The notes: generated by a model not told the origin, from the sequence alone. A DNA stretch of 7,687 nucleotides from an uncultured Blautia sp. (GCF_937880195.1 NZ_CALFLA010000112.1:1-7687), one strand, 5' to 3'; positions 1 to 6,864 are shown, counted from the stretch's first letter. Numbers and translations: made by a program.

Positions 1-2
1 AA

Positions 3-30
3 GGGGGCATATCAAAACGGATATGCCCCC
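3..30 (-). terminator. Probable intrinsic terminator of the sipW-tasA-adhesin operon
   Basis: A perfect 11-bp inverted repeat (arms 3-13 and 20-30, six-base loop 14-19) begins five bases downstream of the adhesin stop codon. Read on the minus strand, the arm GGGGGCATATC is followed by loop CGTTTT, then GATATGCCCCC and TT, where the window ends. The T-run expected of a Rho-independent terminator therefore cannot be verified. The GC-rich base of the stem and the position right after the last gene support a terminator. Confidence 0.75.
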
Positions 31-35
31 TGCTT

Positions 36-3000
36 TTACCACTGGATCGGTATTTGATTTTTAATTACATCTGAATGTGAATAACCGTCGTAGTTAGTCT
101 TTTTATTCTGGAACGTAACCCCGGCATTTTTCATTTTTACGCTGAGAGTTGCAATCCCGTTTGTGCCGGAAATATTGACATTAGGAGTATCTGCAGACAC
201 ATGCTCCAGCTTGTATCTGACAGTCTCATGTTCGCTTACTGTATAAGTTCCAATGGGAATATTAGAAAAAGTAAGCTGCATAACAGCATATTCGCCATCC
301 ATGGCATAGCTGCCTTTTGTAAATTCCACATAGTCCTCATAAGTATGTTCCTTCCCCTTCACATCTGTTCCTTCCACCTTAAATCGGAACACCGGGTTTC
401 CATGGGCCCAGATAATATCAGATGCCTTGATCTTCTTTGTTACCGTAATCTCTCCGATAGGAGGAATGATCGGATCATTCACTGCTTCCAGCTCCAGCTC
501 AATCAGTTCCTCTCCTGGGGTAAAGGTAACTTCTTTTTCAAATTCTCCCTCATATCCGGTAGGATTTTTTGTTTCCACAACCTTAAATTTGCCAAGGTTG
601 TCTTCTGTGATAAGGAGATTTTCAGATTTATATTTTTTAAGAATTGACCAATATTCAATCCTACCCTTTACCCCAAGATTATTCAGATACTTATTCTGAG
701 TCCTGCTCCACTGGTATACCTGAAACTCACCATCGGTAGGGGTGATAACTTCGTTGGTATACTTATCTTTTTTGATAATGGATACCGTACCATATTCCAA
801 GGGTTTCATTTCATTTGGAGCATCAAAGGTTGTCTCGCTGGGAGTATCAAATAACGTAAAGTCTTTCGACCATCCTCCGTCATATCCCTGTGGAGGTGTT
901 TTCTCTACCAGCCGAAATTTGCCCTGGTTGTTGCTGGTATAGATCAATACATTGGTATCATAAAGTCCTGTTTCTGGAGTTGCCCTTATTTCTTTCTTTA
1001 AAATCACATACTTATTCTGGTTTTTATCCCACTGATACAGTTCAAATACCGCATCGGTCAAAATCTTATTATCTTTTTTATCAAATTTTTTGATATGATA
1101 GCTTCCTTTGATCTGTCCACGGAAATAAGTGATATTTGTATTCAGGTTCTGGCCGTTTACATTGACAGTGGCCGTATTGGGAATGTAATAATAAGAGGTA
1201 TTCTCATGATGTTTATGGTTTATGATGGTTTGTGCATTGGCAAGTTTAACATTGAAGTAATAGGAAAACACCTGTTTATGGTCACTTACCAGATCCAGGG
1301 ATTTGGGAGTAAAGGTAATGGTATGGCTGCTGGCGTTATATGCGATATGGAAGCTGCTGGTAATATCTTCTCCGGCTTCATTCATAACATACGCAGTATT
1401 ATCTGCATATGTCAGGCAGGTATCCAGTTTGTCGGTCATGGAATACGAACTATACGCCATAGGATAAGTGGTATGCCGGATGCCATACTTATAAGTGCCT
1501 CCCGGTACAGTTTCCAGGGGTCTTAATGAACTCGCTGCATTTCCGTCTGTCGTGTTATGCCATCCCATAGAATCATACTCTACGCCAGTAGGTCCACAAC
1601 GCTTTGCAGGTGCATCCGGTGTGTATGTACCAATGGTTGTTGCTGTATCAAAAAATACACCTGCATGTCGGTTCGCCCCTGTTTCTGACAGTGGAGCATC
1701 CACATCATCCCCAAGCTGTACACGGACAATAAAAGAACCGTTAAAGTAAATACTGGCCCAGCCTTTTTTATCGGCGATTTCTACCCTGCCGTCAGATCCA
1801 TTATAATACCGACGTCCCTTGACAAGGGTATATGCTTTACCTGAAGAGTTAGATATCCTATAGCCTGCAGCCAGGTGTGTAAGTTGTTTCTTTTTGTCTG
1901 CGCTGGTTCCGATTGTATATTTTTTATTATAAATACTTAGGCGGTCTACGCCATTATTTTCAAATACACGGAAACCGGATCCAAGGGAACGGGAAGATCC
2001 ATCCAGGTCTTTAATTGTGATATGCCCTTTCGGTTTTACTTCTGTATTTGTGTTATTCAAATAAAATTTAAACTGTACCCTGATGTCATGGACAAGTCCC
2101 TGGCCGATTCCAATACGGCTGTTGTAAAATCTTACAAAAGGTTTCAGGTCATTCCCTTTGTAGTCAGTATTGATACGCAGGGGATCCGATAGAAACAGCT
2201 CCACATCAACCTTTTTTCCGTTATATACACCGACATTATAGTAACGTCTGGAAACCGTCTTTCCTTTCAGGCTTACAGGATCGTAACAGTCGCTTCCTTG
2301 GCCGGGAACCGTGATCTTTTTCACGCCGGATGGGTTAAAATCTTTATAGCCTCCATTTGGTGCGCTGCCGCTATGAAATCCAAAGGAAAAAACGTAATTT
2401 TTATCTTCCACAACGGTATCTCCTACTAAACTTGCTATAGGTGAAGTTTTCTTATCGCCCTGCATTGCGTCAGGATTATCATATGCCAATACTGGCTGGT
2501 TGCAATATTCCGACCATTTTATAAGATACTGGTATATTGCGCTGTCTTCGCCATGCGCCTGTGCTGATTCAATGGTACGGCACTCCTCCGTACATCCACA
2601 AAGCTCCTTATGGAGCCGGGAAAGGATCTCACAGTCATCGTGCATAACCCCGTCCATACCGCCGATCCCACAGGTGCAAACAGCAGCAAATGCTTTTTTT
2701 ACCGCATCACAGCTGAAATCATGCTCCGTAATATGGGCGTTTCCGCTTCCACAAGTACAATCCTTCACAACAGCTTCCAGGAATAGGTCGCAATCCCAAT
2801 CGTGTATATAAACGTCATTGTTTTCACACAGGCAGGTACATTCTGTTGTCGGTTCTGGTTCTGTTCCCAGATCTGCTCCGGGATCTGTTTCCGGCTCTTC
2901 CAGGACCGTTTTCACCTGTATGTCCAGAGACACATCAGATGCAGGCATGAGAAAGTCATATCTTCCATTTCCGTAATCCGTTGCGGCAAATTCGCCTATG

Positions 3001-3722
3001 GAAGAGTATGCTATCACCTTATCTACTTCCATTCCGTCTTGCGGTACAACATAAAAGCCCACGTTCTCCTGCTCATGATAAATGTGGTTCTGCATTTTAA
3101 GCAGCTCATAGGTATCTTTATTAAGCAGAATAGCGTCTTCTTCCGGCAAGATTTCCTTTGCAGCTTCAATGGCATCTTGGATCTCCTGATCTTCTGCCGG
3201 GGTATTTCCTGTTTCTAAAATTTCACTGTTATCTGCAGGGACAGCTTCCAGGCTGTCTGCCTCAAATACAGGAATACTCAGGCTTTCATTTCTTAATTTT
3301 TCAAGATCTGATAAAAAATATACATCCGCATTTCCGCTTAACCTGATCTCATATCCTGCATCTGCTTCCGGTTCCTGTGTATCAGGCAGTCCCGGTACGG
3401 GATCTGTCTGCGGAAGCTCCGGCAATTCTGTCTGTGGTGTCTCCGGTATTTCCGGCTCTGGCGTCTCCGGTATTTCAGGCTCTGGCTCAGGTGTCTCCGG
3501 CTGCGGTGTCTCTGCCTCTGGTATCTCAAGCTCTGGTATTTCAGGCTCTGGCTGCGGTGTTTCCGGCTGTGATATTTCTGGATTTTCTGTTTCGGGTTCC
3601 ATGGTTTGTTCATTCATATCCAAGGCTGTCCCGTCACAAAACTGCGCCGCACTGGCAGAAGATACCGGAGCAGTTGCCAGAACTGCAGCAAGGATAAATG
3701 ATACCATCTTTTTCTTCATCAT
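36..3722 (-). CDS. Large secreted CnaB-domain adhesin with Cys/His repeat, no sortase motif
   Basis: Probable surface adhesin of 1228 residues. The N-terminus is an ordinary signal peptide (MMKKK, hydrophobic core 7-20, likely cut after SASA near 25). Next come a Pro/Glu-rich spacer (about 42-118), an unassigned region (about 120-275), a Cys/His repeat (295-381), and a long beta-rich, Gly/Tyr/Lys-rich region (about 430-705) that I cannot assign. Residues 711-870 resemble fimbrial isopeptide-forming (D2-type) domains. Two SpaA/CnaB prealbumin-like domains follow (about 871-968 and 976-1083), with candidate Lys-Glu-Asn isopeptide triads K879/E940/N970 and K984/E1050/N1082. A third CnaB-like domain (about 1090-1210) shows candidates K1096 or K1097, E1164 and N1207. 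The C-terminus (YDGYSHSDVIKNQIPIQW) has no LPXTG-like motif, membrane helix or basic tail. The start overlaps the upstream stop as ATGATGA and is preceded by AGAGAGGCGG. An ATG one codon later is an equally possible start. Domain names come from pattern recognition; the ligand is unknown. Confidence 0.9.
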   Translation of the reverse strand: MMKKKMVSFILAAVLATAPVSSASAAQFCDGTALDMNEQTMEPETENPEISQPETPQPEPEIPELEIPEAETPQPETPEPEPEIPETPEPEIPETPQTELPELPQTDPVPGLPDTQEPEADAGYEIRLSGNADVYFLSDLEKLRNESLSIPVFEADSLEAVPADNSEILETGNTPAEDQEIQDAIEAAKEILPEEDAILLNKDTYELLKMQNHIYHEQENVGFYVVPQDGMEVDKVIAYSSIGEFAATDYGNGRYDFLMPASDVSLDIQVKTVLEEPETDPGADLGTEPEPTTECTCLCENNDVYIHDWDCDLFLEAVVKDCTCGSGNAHITEHDFSCDAVKKAFAAVCTCGIGGMDGVMHDDCEILSRLHKELCGCTEECRTIESAQAHGEDSAIYQYLIKWSEYCNQPVLAYDNPDAMQGDKKTSPIASLVGDTVVEDKNYVFSFGFHSGSAPNGGYKDFNPSGVKKITVPGQGSDCYDPVSLKGKTVSRRYYNVGVYNGKKVDVELFLSDPLRINTDYKGNDLKPFVRFYNSRIGIGQGLVHDIRVQFKFYLNNTNTEVKPKGHITIKDLDGSSRSLGSGFRVFENNGVDRLSIYNKKYTIGTSADKKKQLTHLAAGYRISNSSGKAYTLVKGRRYYNGSDGRVEIADKKGWASIYFNGSFIVRVQLGDDVDAPLSETGANRHAGVFFDTATTIGTYTPDAPAKRCGPTGVEYDSMGWHNTTDGNAASSLRPLETVPGGTYKYGIRHTTYPMAYSSYSMTDKLDTCLTYADNTAYVMNEAGEDITSSFHIAYNASSHTITFTPKSLDLVSDHKQVFSYYFNVKLANAQTIINHKHHENTSYYYIPNTATVNVNGQNLNTNITYFRGQIKGSYHIKKFDKKDNKILTDAVFELYQWDKNQNKYVILKKEIRATPETGLYDTNVLIYTSNNQGKFRLVEKTPPQGYDGGWSKDFTLFDTPSETTFDAPNEMKPLEYGTVSIIKKDKYTNEVITPTDGEFQVYQWSRTQNKYLNNLGVKGRIEYWSILKKYKSENLLITEDNLGKFKVVETKNPTGYEGEFEKEVTFTPGEELIELELEAVNDPIIPPIGEITVTKKIKASDIIWAHGNPVFRFKVEGTDVKGKEHTYEDYVEFTKGSYAMDGEYAVMQLTFSNIPIGTYTVSEHETVRYKLEHVSADTPNVNISGTNGIATLSVKMKNAGVTFQNKKTNYDGYSHSDVIKNQIPIQW
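2580..2840 (-). repeat. Tandem ~27-residue Cys/His repeat (CxC-x9-H-x2-3-C) in the adhesin
   Basis: Adhesin residues 295-381 hold four CxC pairs starting at C295, C322, C349 and C375, so the period is 27, 27 and 26 residues. The first three are each followed at constant spacing by a His (H307, H334, H361, each ten residues after the second Cys) and then a Cys three or four residues later (C311, C338, C364). The fourth is a partial copy, CGCTEEC. Three Cys plus one His per unit is a plausible zinc-ligand set, although disulfides are equally possible outside the cell. Cys is otherwise scarce in this protein. Confidence 0.8.
3369..3599 (-). repeat. Degenerate Pro/Glu repeat encoding the adhesin's extended spacer
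   Basis: Adhesin residues about 42-118 are built from imperfect repeats of PEPEIPE, PETPEP and PETPQPE units. In the DNA this appears as recurrent blocks such as GGTATTTCAGGCTCTGG on the plus strand. Pro/Glu-rich stretches in Gram-positive surface proteins usually form stiff, extended, wall-spanning or stalk segments. The DNA repetition could allow length changes by recombination or slippage. It also produces a spurious 91-codon minus-strand ORF in another frame (3338-3613), which should not be annotated. Confidence 0.8.
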
Positions 3723-4906
3723 TTTTTACCGCCTCTCTTTCTGATGTATACTGCAACAATGACAAATCCGGCAGCAATTCCACAGCAGATAAAGCCTAGA
3801 ACCGGGGTTTCATCTCCTGTTTTAACCGGGGATGGTGTCGAGATACTATGCTCTGCCGGATCTGACGGTTCCTGTGGCGCGCCTGCCGGCTGGTCTTCCC
3901 TGACAGTAAAAATCCACTGGACGTCTGCGTTTCTAAGAGCATAAATGTTATTCAGTTCTTTCGGTACAGTAACCTTAAAATCCAGCTTCCCGGTTTCATC
4001 AGGCCGGTATTTTCCAAGGGAAATATATTCTTTGGAAAGCTCTTCTGCCTTTAAGTTGCCTGAATAGAGCTGTTTCCCCTTGTAACTGATCTCCAGGCCC
4101 AGCTTATTTAAAAGATCCTGTTCCTCCGGGTCTTTTGTATCAGATGCGGTGCAGAAAAAAAGTTCTGCAGTCTGATCCGTTGTGTTAGAAATATCAACAG
4201 AATCCGTAAAAACATCTCCTGGCATAGCCACGGAAAAATTACTGAAAAAGTCCTTTGGAGCAGCAATCAGTTTATGGGCTTTTCCATTAAACTCAACGGT
4301 TAGCTTTACATTTTCTTCCTTATCCAGTATTTCCCCGTCCTGCTCTTTTACCGCAAGTTCAATTACCTGATTACCCCATGGCGACATTGCAGAGAAATCA
4401 GGCTTAAAATTTGCCGACTGGACAGCTTCTGTAAGGATGGAAACAGACAGTTCCTGTTCTTCATGGGCTTCTGTCCAGTCTGCCGGAATGGAAACTGTGT
4501 CAAACAGCTCCACACCTTCTTTCGACTCCAGAATTTTTGTGTAATAAAAATACTCTCCCTTTTTCACCCAGTCTTCTGAGAATCCTGAAATATTTTCATC
4601 AGAAAGTCCTTCTAATTCTTCTGTATTTCCGTCATAGGAGATTTTAGCCCGTACATAACAGGGCTCCCCTTTATTTGTAATGCGGGGGATCTTGGAAACC
4701 TGTTCCCCCGGAAGTACGGTTTTATTATTTTCATAAGCGATCAGCTTCCCGTTTTCTTCCTGAAATTCATCCAAGCTAATATCCACAAGTCCGGTTGATA
4801 TATGATTGTCCACTTTTACGGTATTGACATATGCAGCATACGTACCGCATACTCCTGTTATAACAGCAATCGCAGAAAGGAAAGCCACTAATTTCTTTTT
4901 ACCCAT
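3719..4906 (-). CDS. Two-module TasA/camelysin-like protein with VKTGD sorting signal
   Basis: Probable cell-wall-attached member of the TasA-like set, 395 residues. The N-terminus matches SipW-dependent signal peptides: a hydrophobic core, then GTYAAY at 21-26 with predicted cleavage near A24, and a following N-x4-G pattern (N34 to G39). The first TasA-like module (about 25-190) contains PGEQVSKIPRITNKGE and CYVR (83-86). A second probable beta-sandwich (about 200-336) contains MPGDVFTDSVDISNTT and ends in VTVPKELNN...VQWIFTV, a strand pattern typical of TasA-fold C-termini. A Pro/Ser-rich linker leads to VKTGD (361-365), a hydrophobic segment (369-388) and RKRGGKK. This is the layout of a sortase substrate, with KTGD a common clostridial variant. 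It starts 11 bases after the upstream gene behind a near-perfect AGGAGG and overlaps the adhesin start by four bases. No sortase gene is in the window. Confidence 0.9.
   Translation of the reverse strand: MGKKKLVAFLSAIAVITGVCGTYAAYVNTVKVDNHISTGLVDISLDEFQEENGKLIAYENNKTVLPGEQVSKIPRITNKGEPCYVRAKISYDGNTEELEGLSDENISGFSEDWVKKGEYFYYTKILESKEGVELFDTVSIPADWTEAHEEQELSVSILTEAVQSANFKPDFSAMSPWGNQVIELAVKEQDGEILDKEENVKLTVEFNGKAHKLIAAPKDFFSNFSVAMPGDVFTDSVDISNTTDQTAELFFCTASDTKDPEEQDLLNKLGLEISYKGKQLYSGNLKAEELSKEYISLGKYRPDETGKLDFKVTVPKELNNIYALRNADVQWIFTVREDQPAGAPQEPSDPAEHSISTPSPVKTGDETPVLGFICCGIAAGFVIVAVYIRKRGGKK
3722..3826 (-). other. Sortase-type cell wall sorting signal (VKTGD, helix, basic tail)
   Basis: Residues 361-395 of the two-module TasA-like protein contain PSP-VKTGD, a hydrophobic stretch from L370 to about I388, and a final RKRGGKK. 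The three parts occur in the canonical order of a sortase signal. The motif is not classical LPXTG, but PKTGD and VKTGD forms are frequent in Clostridia. Use by a sortase is inferred. Confidence 0.75.
3729..3738 (-). promoter_or_regulatory. Ribosome binding site for the CnaB adhesin
   Basis: AGAGAGGCGG lies five to six bases before the ATG at 3722, inside the last codons of the upstream gene. It fixes the adhesin start at the ATGATGA overlap and suggests translational coupling between the two genes. Confidence 0.6.
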
Positions 4907-4911
4907 AAATG

Positions 4912-4920
4912 CCTCCTTTA
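4912..4920 (-). promoter_or_regulatory. Strong ribosome binding site overlapping the upstream stop codon
   Basis: On the minus strand the stop TAA of the small TasA-like gene reads straight into a perfect Shine-Dalgarno (TAAAGGAGG). Five bases (CATTT) separate it from the ATG at 4906. It supports the chosen start and predicts efficient translation of the KTGD protein. Confidence 0.85.
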
Positions 4921-5463
4921 CCGTGAATAGTGTGCAAATGCACTTTGGGGGTCTGTAAAGCCTTCAGATTGTACAGATTCTTCATATACATTGATTTCAA
5001 AATTTTTCAGGATCTCTTCATATTTTTTTGGATCTATCTTGCTGGAATCAATATGAAATCCTGTAATCAAGGGGGATGTGGATTCCCCTTTTTTCAGGAT
5101 CTGATTGTAATAATAAAATCCATCCGAGTATGTCCAATCTGTTGTGTTCAATCCATCCAAGATAACTGCATTACCAATATCCGAATTTGAATAACTCAGT
5201 GCTACTCTTACAAAACAATCTACGAGAGCCTGACCCTCCCCCTTATTAGAAACCCATATTTTTTTCGTATAACTTGGATTCTTTTCCATTGGTGTCGGAG
5301 TTGGGGATGGAAATTCTTCTTCGATCGTCGTGTCATTATGTCCGATCGTTACCTGGTTTTCTTTCACCGCTACATCGGACAAATATGCAAATGTCCCGCC
5401 ATAGCCCAGAAAGAAGAAGAATATCAGTATCAGTCCCAAAAGTGCAATAATCTTTTTTCTCAT
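4918..5463 (-). CDS. Small TasA/camelysin-like protein, possible minor fibre subunit
   Basis: Secreted protein of 181 residues. The N-terminus MRKKIIALLG plus a strongly hydrophobic core (8-22) ends in GGTFAYLSD (22-30), a textbook SipW-type cleavage region also seen in Bacillus camelysin (CalY). A short SPTPTP linker (53-58) precedes a single TasA-like module. Key positions are VSNKGEGQ (71-78), CFVRV (83-87), GFYYYNQIL (115-123) and EESVQSEGF (161-169). The same landmarks occur in the next gene (NKGE, CYVR, FYYTKIL, EAVQSANF), so the two are paralogous. There is no sorting signal or C-terminal helix. The ATG at 5463 follows AAAGGA with six-base spacing. The position between the probable major subunit and the wall-linked member suggests a minor, capping or connecting role, loosely like TapA in B. 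subtilis. That role is inference. Confidence 0.85.
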   Translation of the reverse strand: MRKKIIALLGLILIFFFFLGYGGTFAYLSDVAVKENQVTIGHNDTTIEEEFPSPTPTPMEKNPSYTKKIWVSNKGEGQALVDCFVRVALSYSNSDIGNAVILDGLNTTDWTYSDGFYYYNQILKKGESTSPLITGFHIDSSKIDPKKYEEILKNFEINVYEESVQSEGFTDPQSAFAHYSR

Positions 5464-5477
5464 ACTTTTTCCTTTCC

Positions 5478-5504
5478 GGCCCCCCCCCTAAAGAAGGGAG
5501 GGCC
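5478..5504 (-). promoter_or_regulatory. GC-rich intercistronic stem-loop with a G9 tract
   Basis: In the 105-base gap between the two smaller TasA-like genes, the minus strand reads GGCCCTCCC, a short T-rich loop, then nine G and CC. As RNA the arms pair over nine positions, including one G-U pair (5496-5504 with 5478-5486). No T-run follows; the next gene's AAAGGA ribosome site begins two to three bases later. It is therefore more likely an mRNA-stability or translation-control element than a terminator. The rest of the gap (5505-5568) shows nothing I can name. Confidence 0.6.
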
Positions 5505-5568
5505 TGATTGATATTAATAGCTGCGTACCTGTATCTGAATTACCGGATTGTTTCCATTTCCTTCAAAT

Positions 5569-6222
5569 TCAGGCAATATTTCCCGATAATGCTTCGCCAT
5601 TCTGACCCTTATTCTGATTTACATATTTGTTATAAGCGGCCTTTGCCTGAGCGTCTACAGAGTTTTCTTTGTCTCCAGTATTCTCCGCCTGGATTGCATA
5701 TCCACGGATTCCCACGTCAAGGCTCTGTTCATCCAGCTGTCCCTCGATGATATTTGCAAATTTAATGGTTTGGAACAACGGTGTCGTTGTTTCTCCTGCC
5801 TTAAGGATTTTGCTGTAATTATATGTATAAACCTTATTTGCCCCTACTTTTTTTGCTGACAACAAGGTCCACCCGGAATTTTTATTGAACGTAAAAAGCT
5901 CTGTTTCTGCTTCTGGATTCCGTGTACCGTCTTCATTCGCAGTAATCACGTTCCTTACTGGTATTGATACTTCCAGATAAACAAAGGCATCATTTTTTCC
6001 ATTATTTGTTATCTGTGGGTCTTTTTTCATTTCCTCTGTAGGAACGATCTTATCATGATCATCTGGTTTCCAGTTTGGCTCTTCTACGTCAATATCTACT
6101 TTTCCTACCGTAAAAGTATTGGTTTCCTGGTCAAAATCCGTTAAATATGCTGCAGTACCTCCTGCGGTAAGAGCACCAATAAGACCAAATAATGTGAGTG
6201 TTTTTACCATTCTTTTTTTCAT
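5569..6222 (-). CDS. TasA/camelysin-like protein, probable major fibre subunit
   Basis: Secreted TasA-family protein of 217 residues, next to the peptidase expected to mature it. The SipW-type signal peptide is MKKRMVKTLT, a hydrophobic core, then AGGTAAYLTDF (20-30) with cleavage predicted near A24/A25. The start of the mature chain has the family pattern TNTFTVGKVDIDV (34-46). The single module carries KKDPQITNNGKNDAFVYLEV (66-85), a YSKILKAGETTTPLF segment (136-150) and the last strand VGIRGYAIQAEN (170-181), followed by a polar Gln/Asn-rich tail. It contains no Cys, sorting signal or second helix. In B. subtilis the TasA N-terminal strand fills a neighbouring subunit to build fibres; the equivalent segment is present here, but polymerisation is not proven. 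The start lies one base after the sipW stop, with GGAAGA as a modest ribosome site. Its role as major subunit is inferred from gene order and simplicity. Confidence 0.88.
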   Translation of the reverse strand: MKKRMVKTLTLFGLIGALTAGGTAAYLTDFDQETNTFTVGKVDIDVEEPNWKPDDHDKIVPTEEMKKDPQITNNGKNDAFVYLEVSIPVRNVITANEDGTRNPEAETELFTFNKNSGWTLLSAKKVGANKVYTYNYSKILKAGETTTPLFQTIKFANIIEGQLDEQSLDVGIRGYAIQAENTGDKENSVDAQAKAAYNKYVNQNKGQNGEALSGNIA

Positions 6223-6223
6223 T

Positions 6224-6739
6224 TTATTCTTCCGGGGTGTCCCGATCCCCTCTCCCTTCTATTTGTTTTTCTGTTTTCTGTTTTCCCGGGACTTCTTCAT
6301 TATCCAAGGCATAGGATAATAAGACTAACGCAGCAAGGAGAAGTAAAAACCCCTTGTTTTGCGTAAAAATGGCAGCATATCCCAGATAAGGTATGGAAAA
6401 AAGAACCGTTCCTTCTACTTGCTCTTGGGCGATTTTAGGATCTTTCATCACATTGGCGTCACCTTTTGTGATATATCCATCTTCTTCTATTTGTACCACT
6501 CTATGAGTTATCATGTTTCCCTTAACCTCATAAGTGATGATGTCTCCTTTTTCTGGTATTGTCCTGCCTGTATCAGTAAAAATCACGGCTCCCACAGGTA
6601 GTGCTGGCTCCATGGAACCGGATAGAACGATATAAGGTTTTATCCCCGCTATTTTGGGCAATGTAAATACAAGCCCTAATATGATCAGGAAACATAATAT
6701 AACATTTACTATAGTTCGTACTATTTTCTTCAACTGCAT
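6224..6739 (-). CDS. sipW: SipW-type (ER-type) signal peptidase I
   Basis: Membrane serine protease of 171 residues that removes signal peptides. The first membrane helix spans about 10-28. SGSMEP (40-45) gives the nucleophile S42. ITHRVV supplies H79, where the bacterial LepB class has a catalytic Lys, and KGDANV supplies D94. This Ser-His-Asp arrangement marks the SipW/ER-type branch, whose known Bacillus substrates are TasA, TapA and camelysin. A second helix (about 128-146) and a charged tail complete the protein, as in family members of similar size. The TasA-like gene starts one base after the stop, so the enzyme and its probable substrates share a transcript. ATG 6739 sits very close to the AAAGGGTGG ribosome site. 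A TTG start two codons later (6733) has more usual spacing, so the exact start is uncertain. Confidence 0.93.
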   Translation of the reverse strand: MQLKKIVRTIVNVILCFLIILGLVFTLPKIAGIKPYIVLSGSMEPALPVGAVIFTDTGRTIPEKGDIITYEVKGNMITHRVVQIEEDGYITKGDANVMKDPKIAQEQVEGTVLFSIPYLGYAAIFTQNKGFLLLLAALVLLSYALDNEEVPGKQKTEKQIEGRGDRDTPEE

Positions 6740-6755
6740 CCACCCTTTCTGGTTT

Positions 6756-6771
6756 GTGTCATTCCTGACAC
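6756..6771 (-). promoter_or_regulatory. Palindrome GTGTCA-N4-TGACAC just upstream of sipW
   Basis: A perfect 6-bp inverted repeat with a four-base spacer ends 16 bases before the sipW ATG. On the minus strand the spacer is GGAA, so as RNA it would be a hairpin with a GNRA-type tetraloop. A closely matching element lies at 6871-6890. The shared form on the minus strand is AGRCGTGTCA-N4-TGACAC. It may be a protein operator or an RNA structure near the ribosome site; the sequence alone does not decide. Confidence 0.5.
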
Positions 6772-6803
6772 GCCTTTTTATTTTTCCCTGTACATGGGAT
6801 CTG

Positions 6804-6842
6804 TTATGGAGGATCCCTGCATTGCGCCATTATTTTTTTCAT
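6804..6842 (-). CDS. Possible 12-residue leader peptide
   Basis: In the leader before sipW, ATG at 6842 opens a 12-codon frame (MKKIMAQCRDPP, then TAA). It has a good GAGAGG ribosome site seven bases upstream, better placed than that of sipW itself. I do not recognise the peptide. It could be a regulatory leader, a relic start or chance in an A/G-rich stretch. No obvious attenuator follows apart from the small palindrome at 6756-6771. Confidence 0.25.
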   Translation of the reverse strand: MKKIMAQCRDPP

Positions 6843-6864
6843 TCTTTTTCCTCTCACATGATGT

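Noticed and set aside
3369..3420. LPQTD and LPDTQ strings in the adhesin that look like LPXTG sorting motifs
   Set aside because: They sit near residues 103-117 in the N-terminal Pro-rich spacer, with no hydrophobic segment or basic tail after them, so they cannot be sorting signals.
201..3697. Plus-strand ORFs of 62-148 codons across the adhesin gene, and the 91-codon minus-strand ORF at 3338-3613
   Set aside because: They lie wholly inside a strongly supported 1228-codon gene, lack signal peptides, domains or good ribosome sites, and those over the Pro/Glu repeat arise from its low complexity.
5478..5504. Rho-independent terminator between the two smaller TasA-like genes
   Set aside because: The hairpin is followed on the minus strand by GGAAAGGAAAAAGT and a start codon, not a T-run, and on the plus strand by TGATTGATATT; neither side gives a U-tract.
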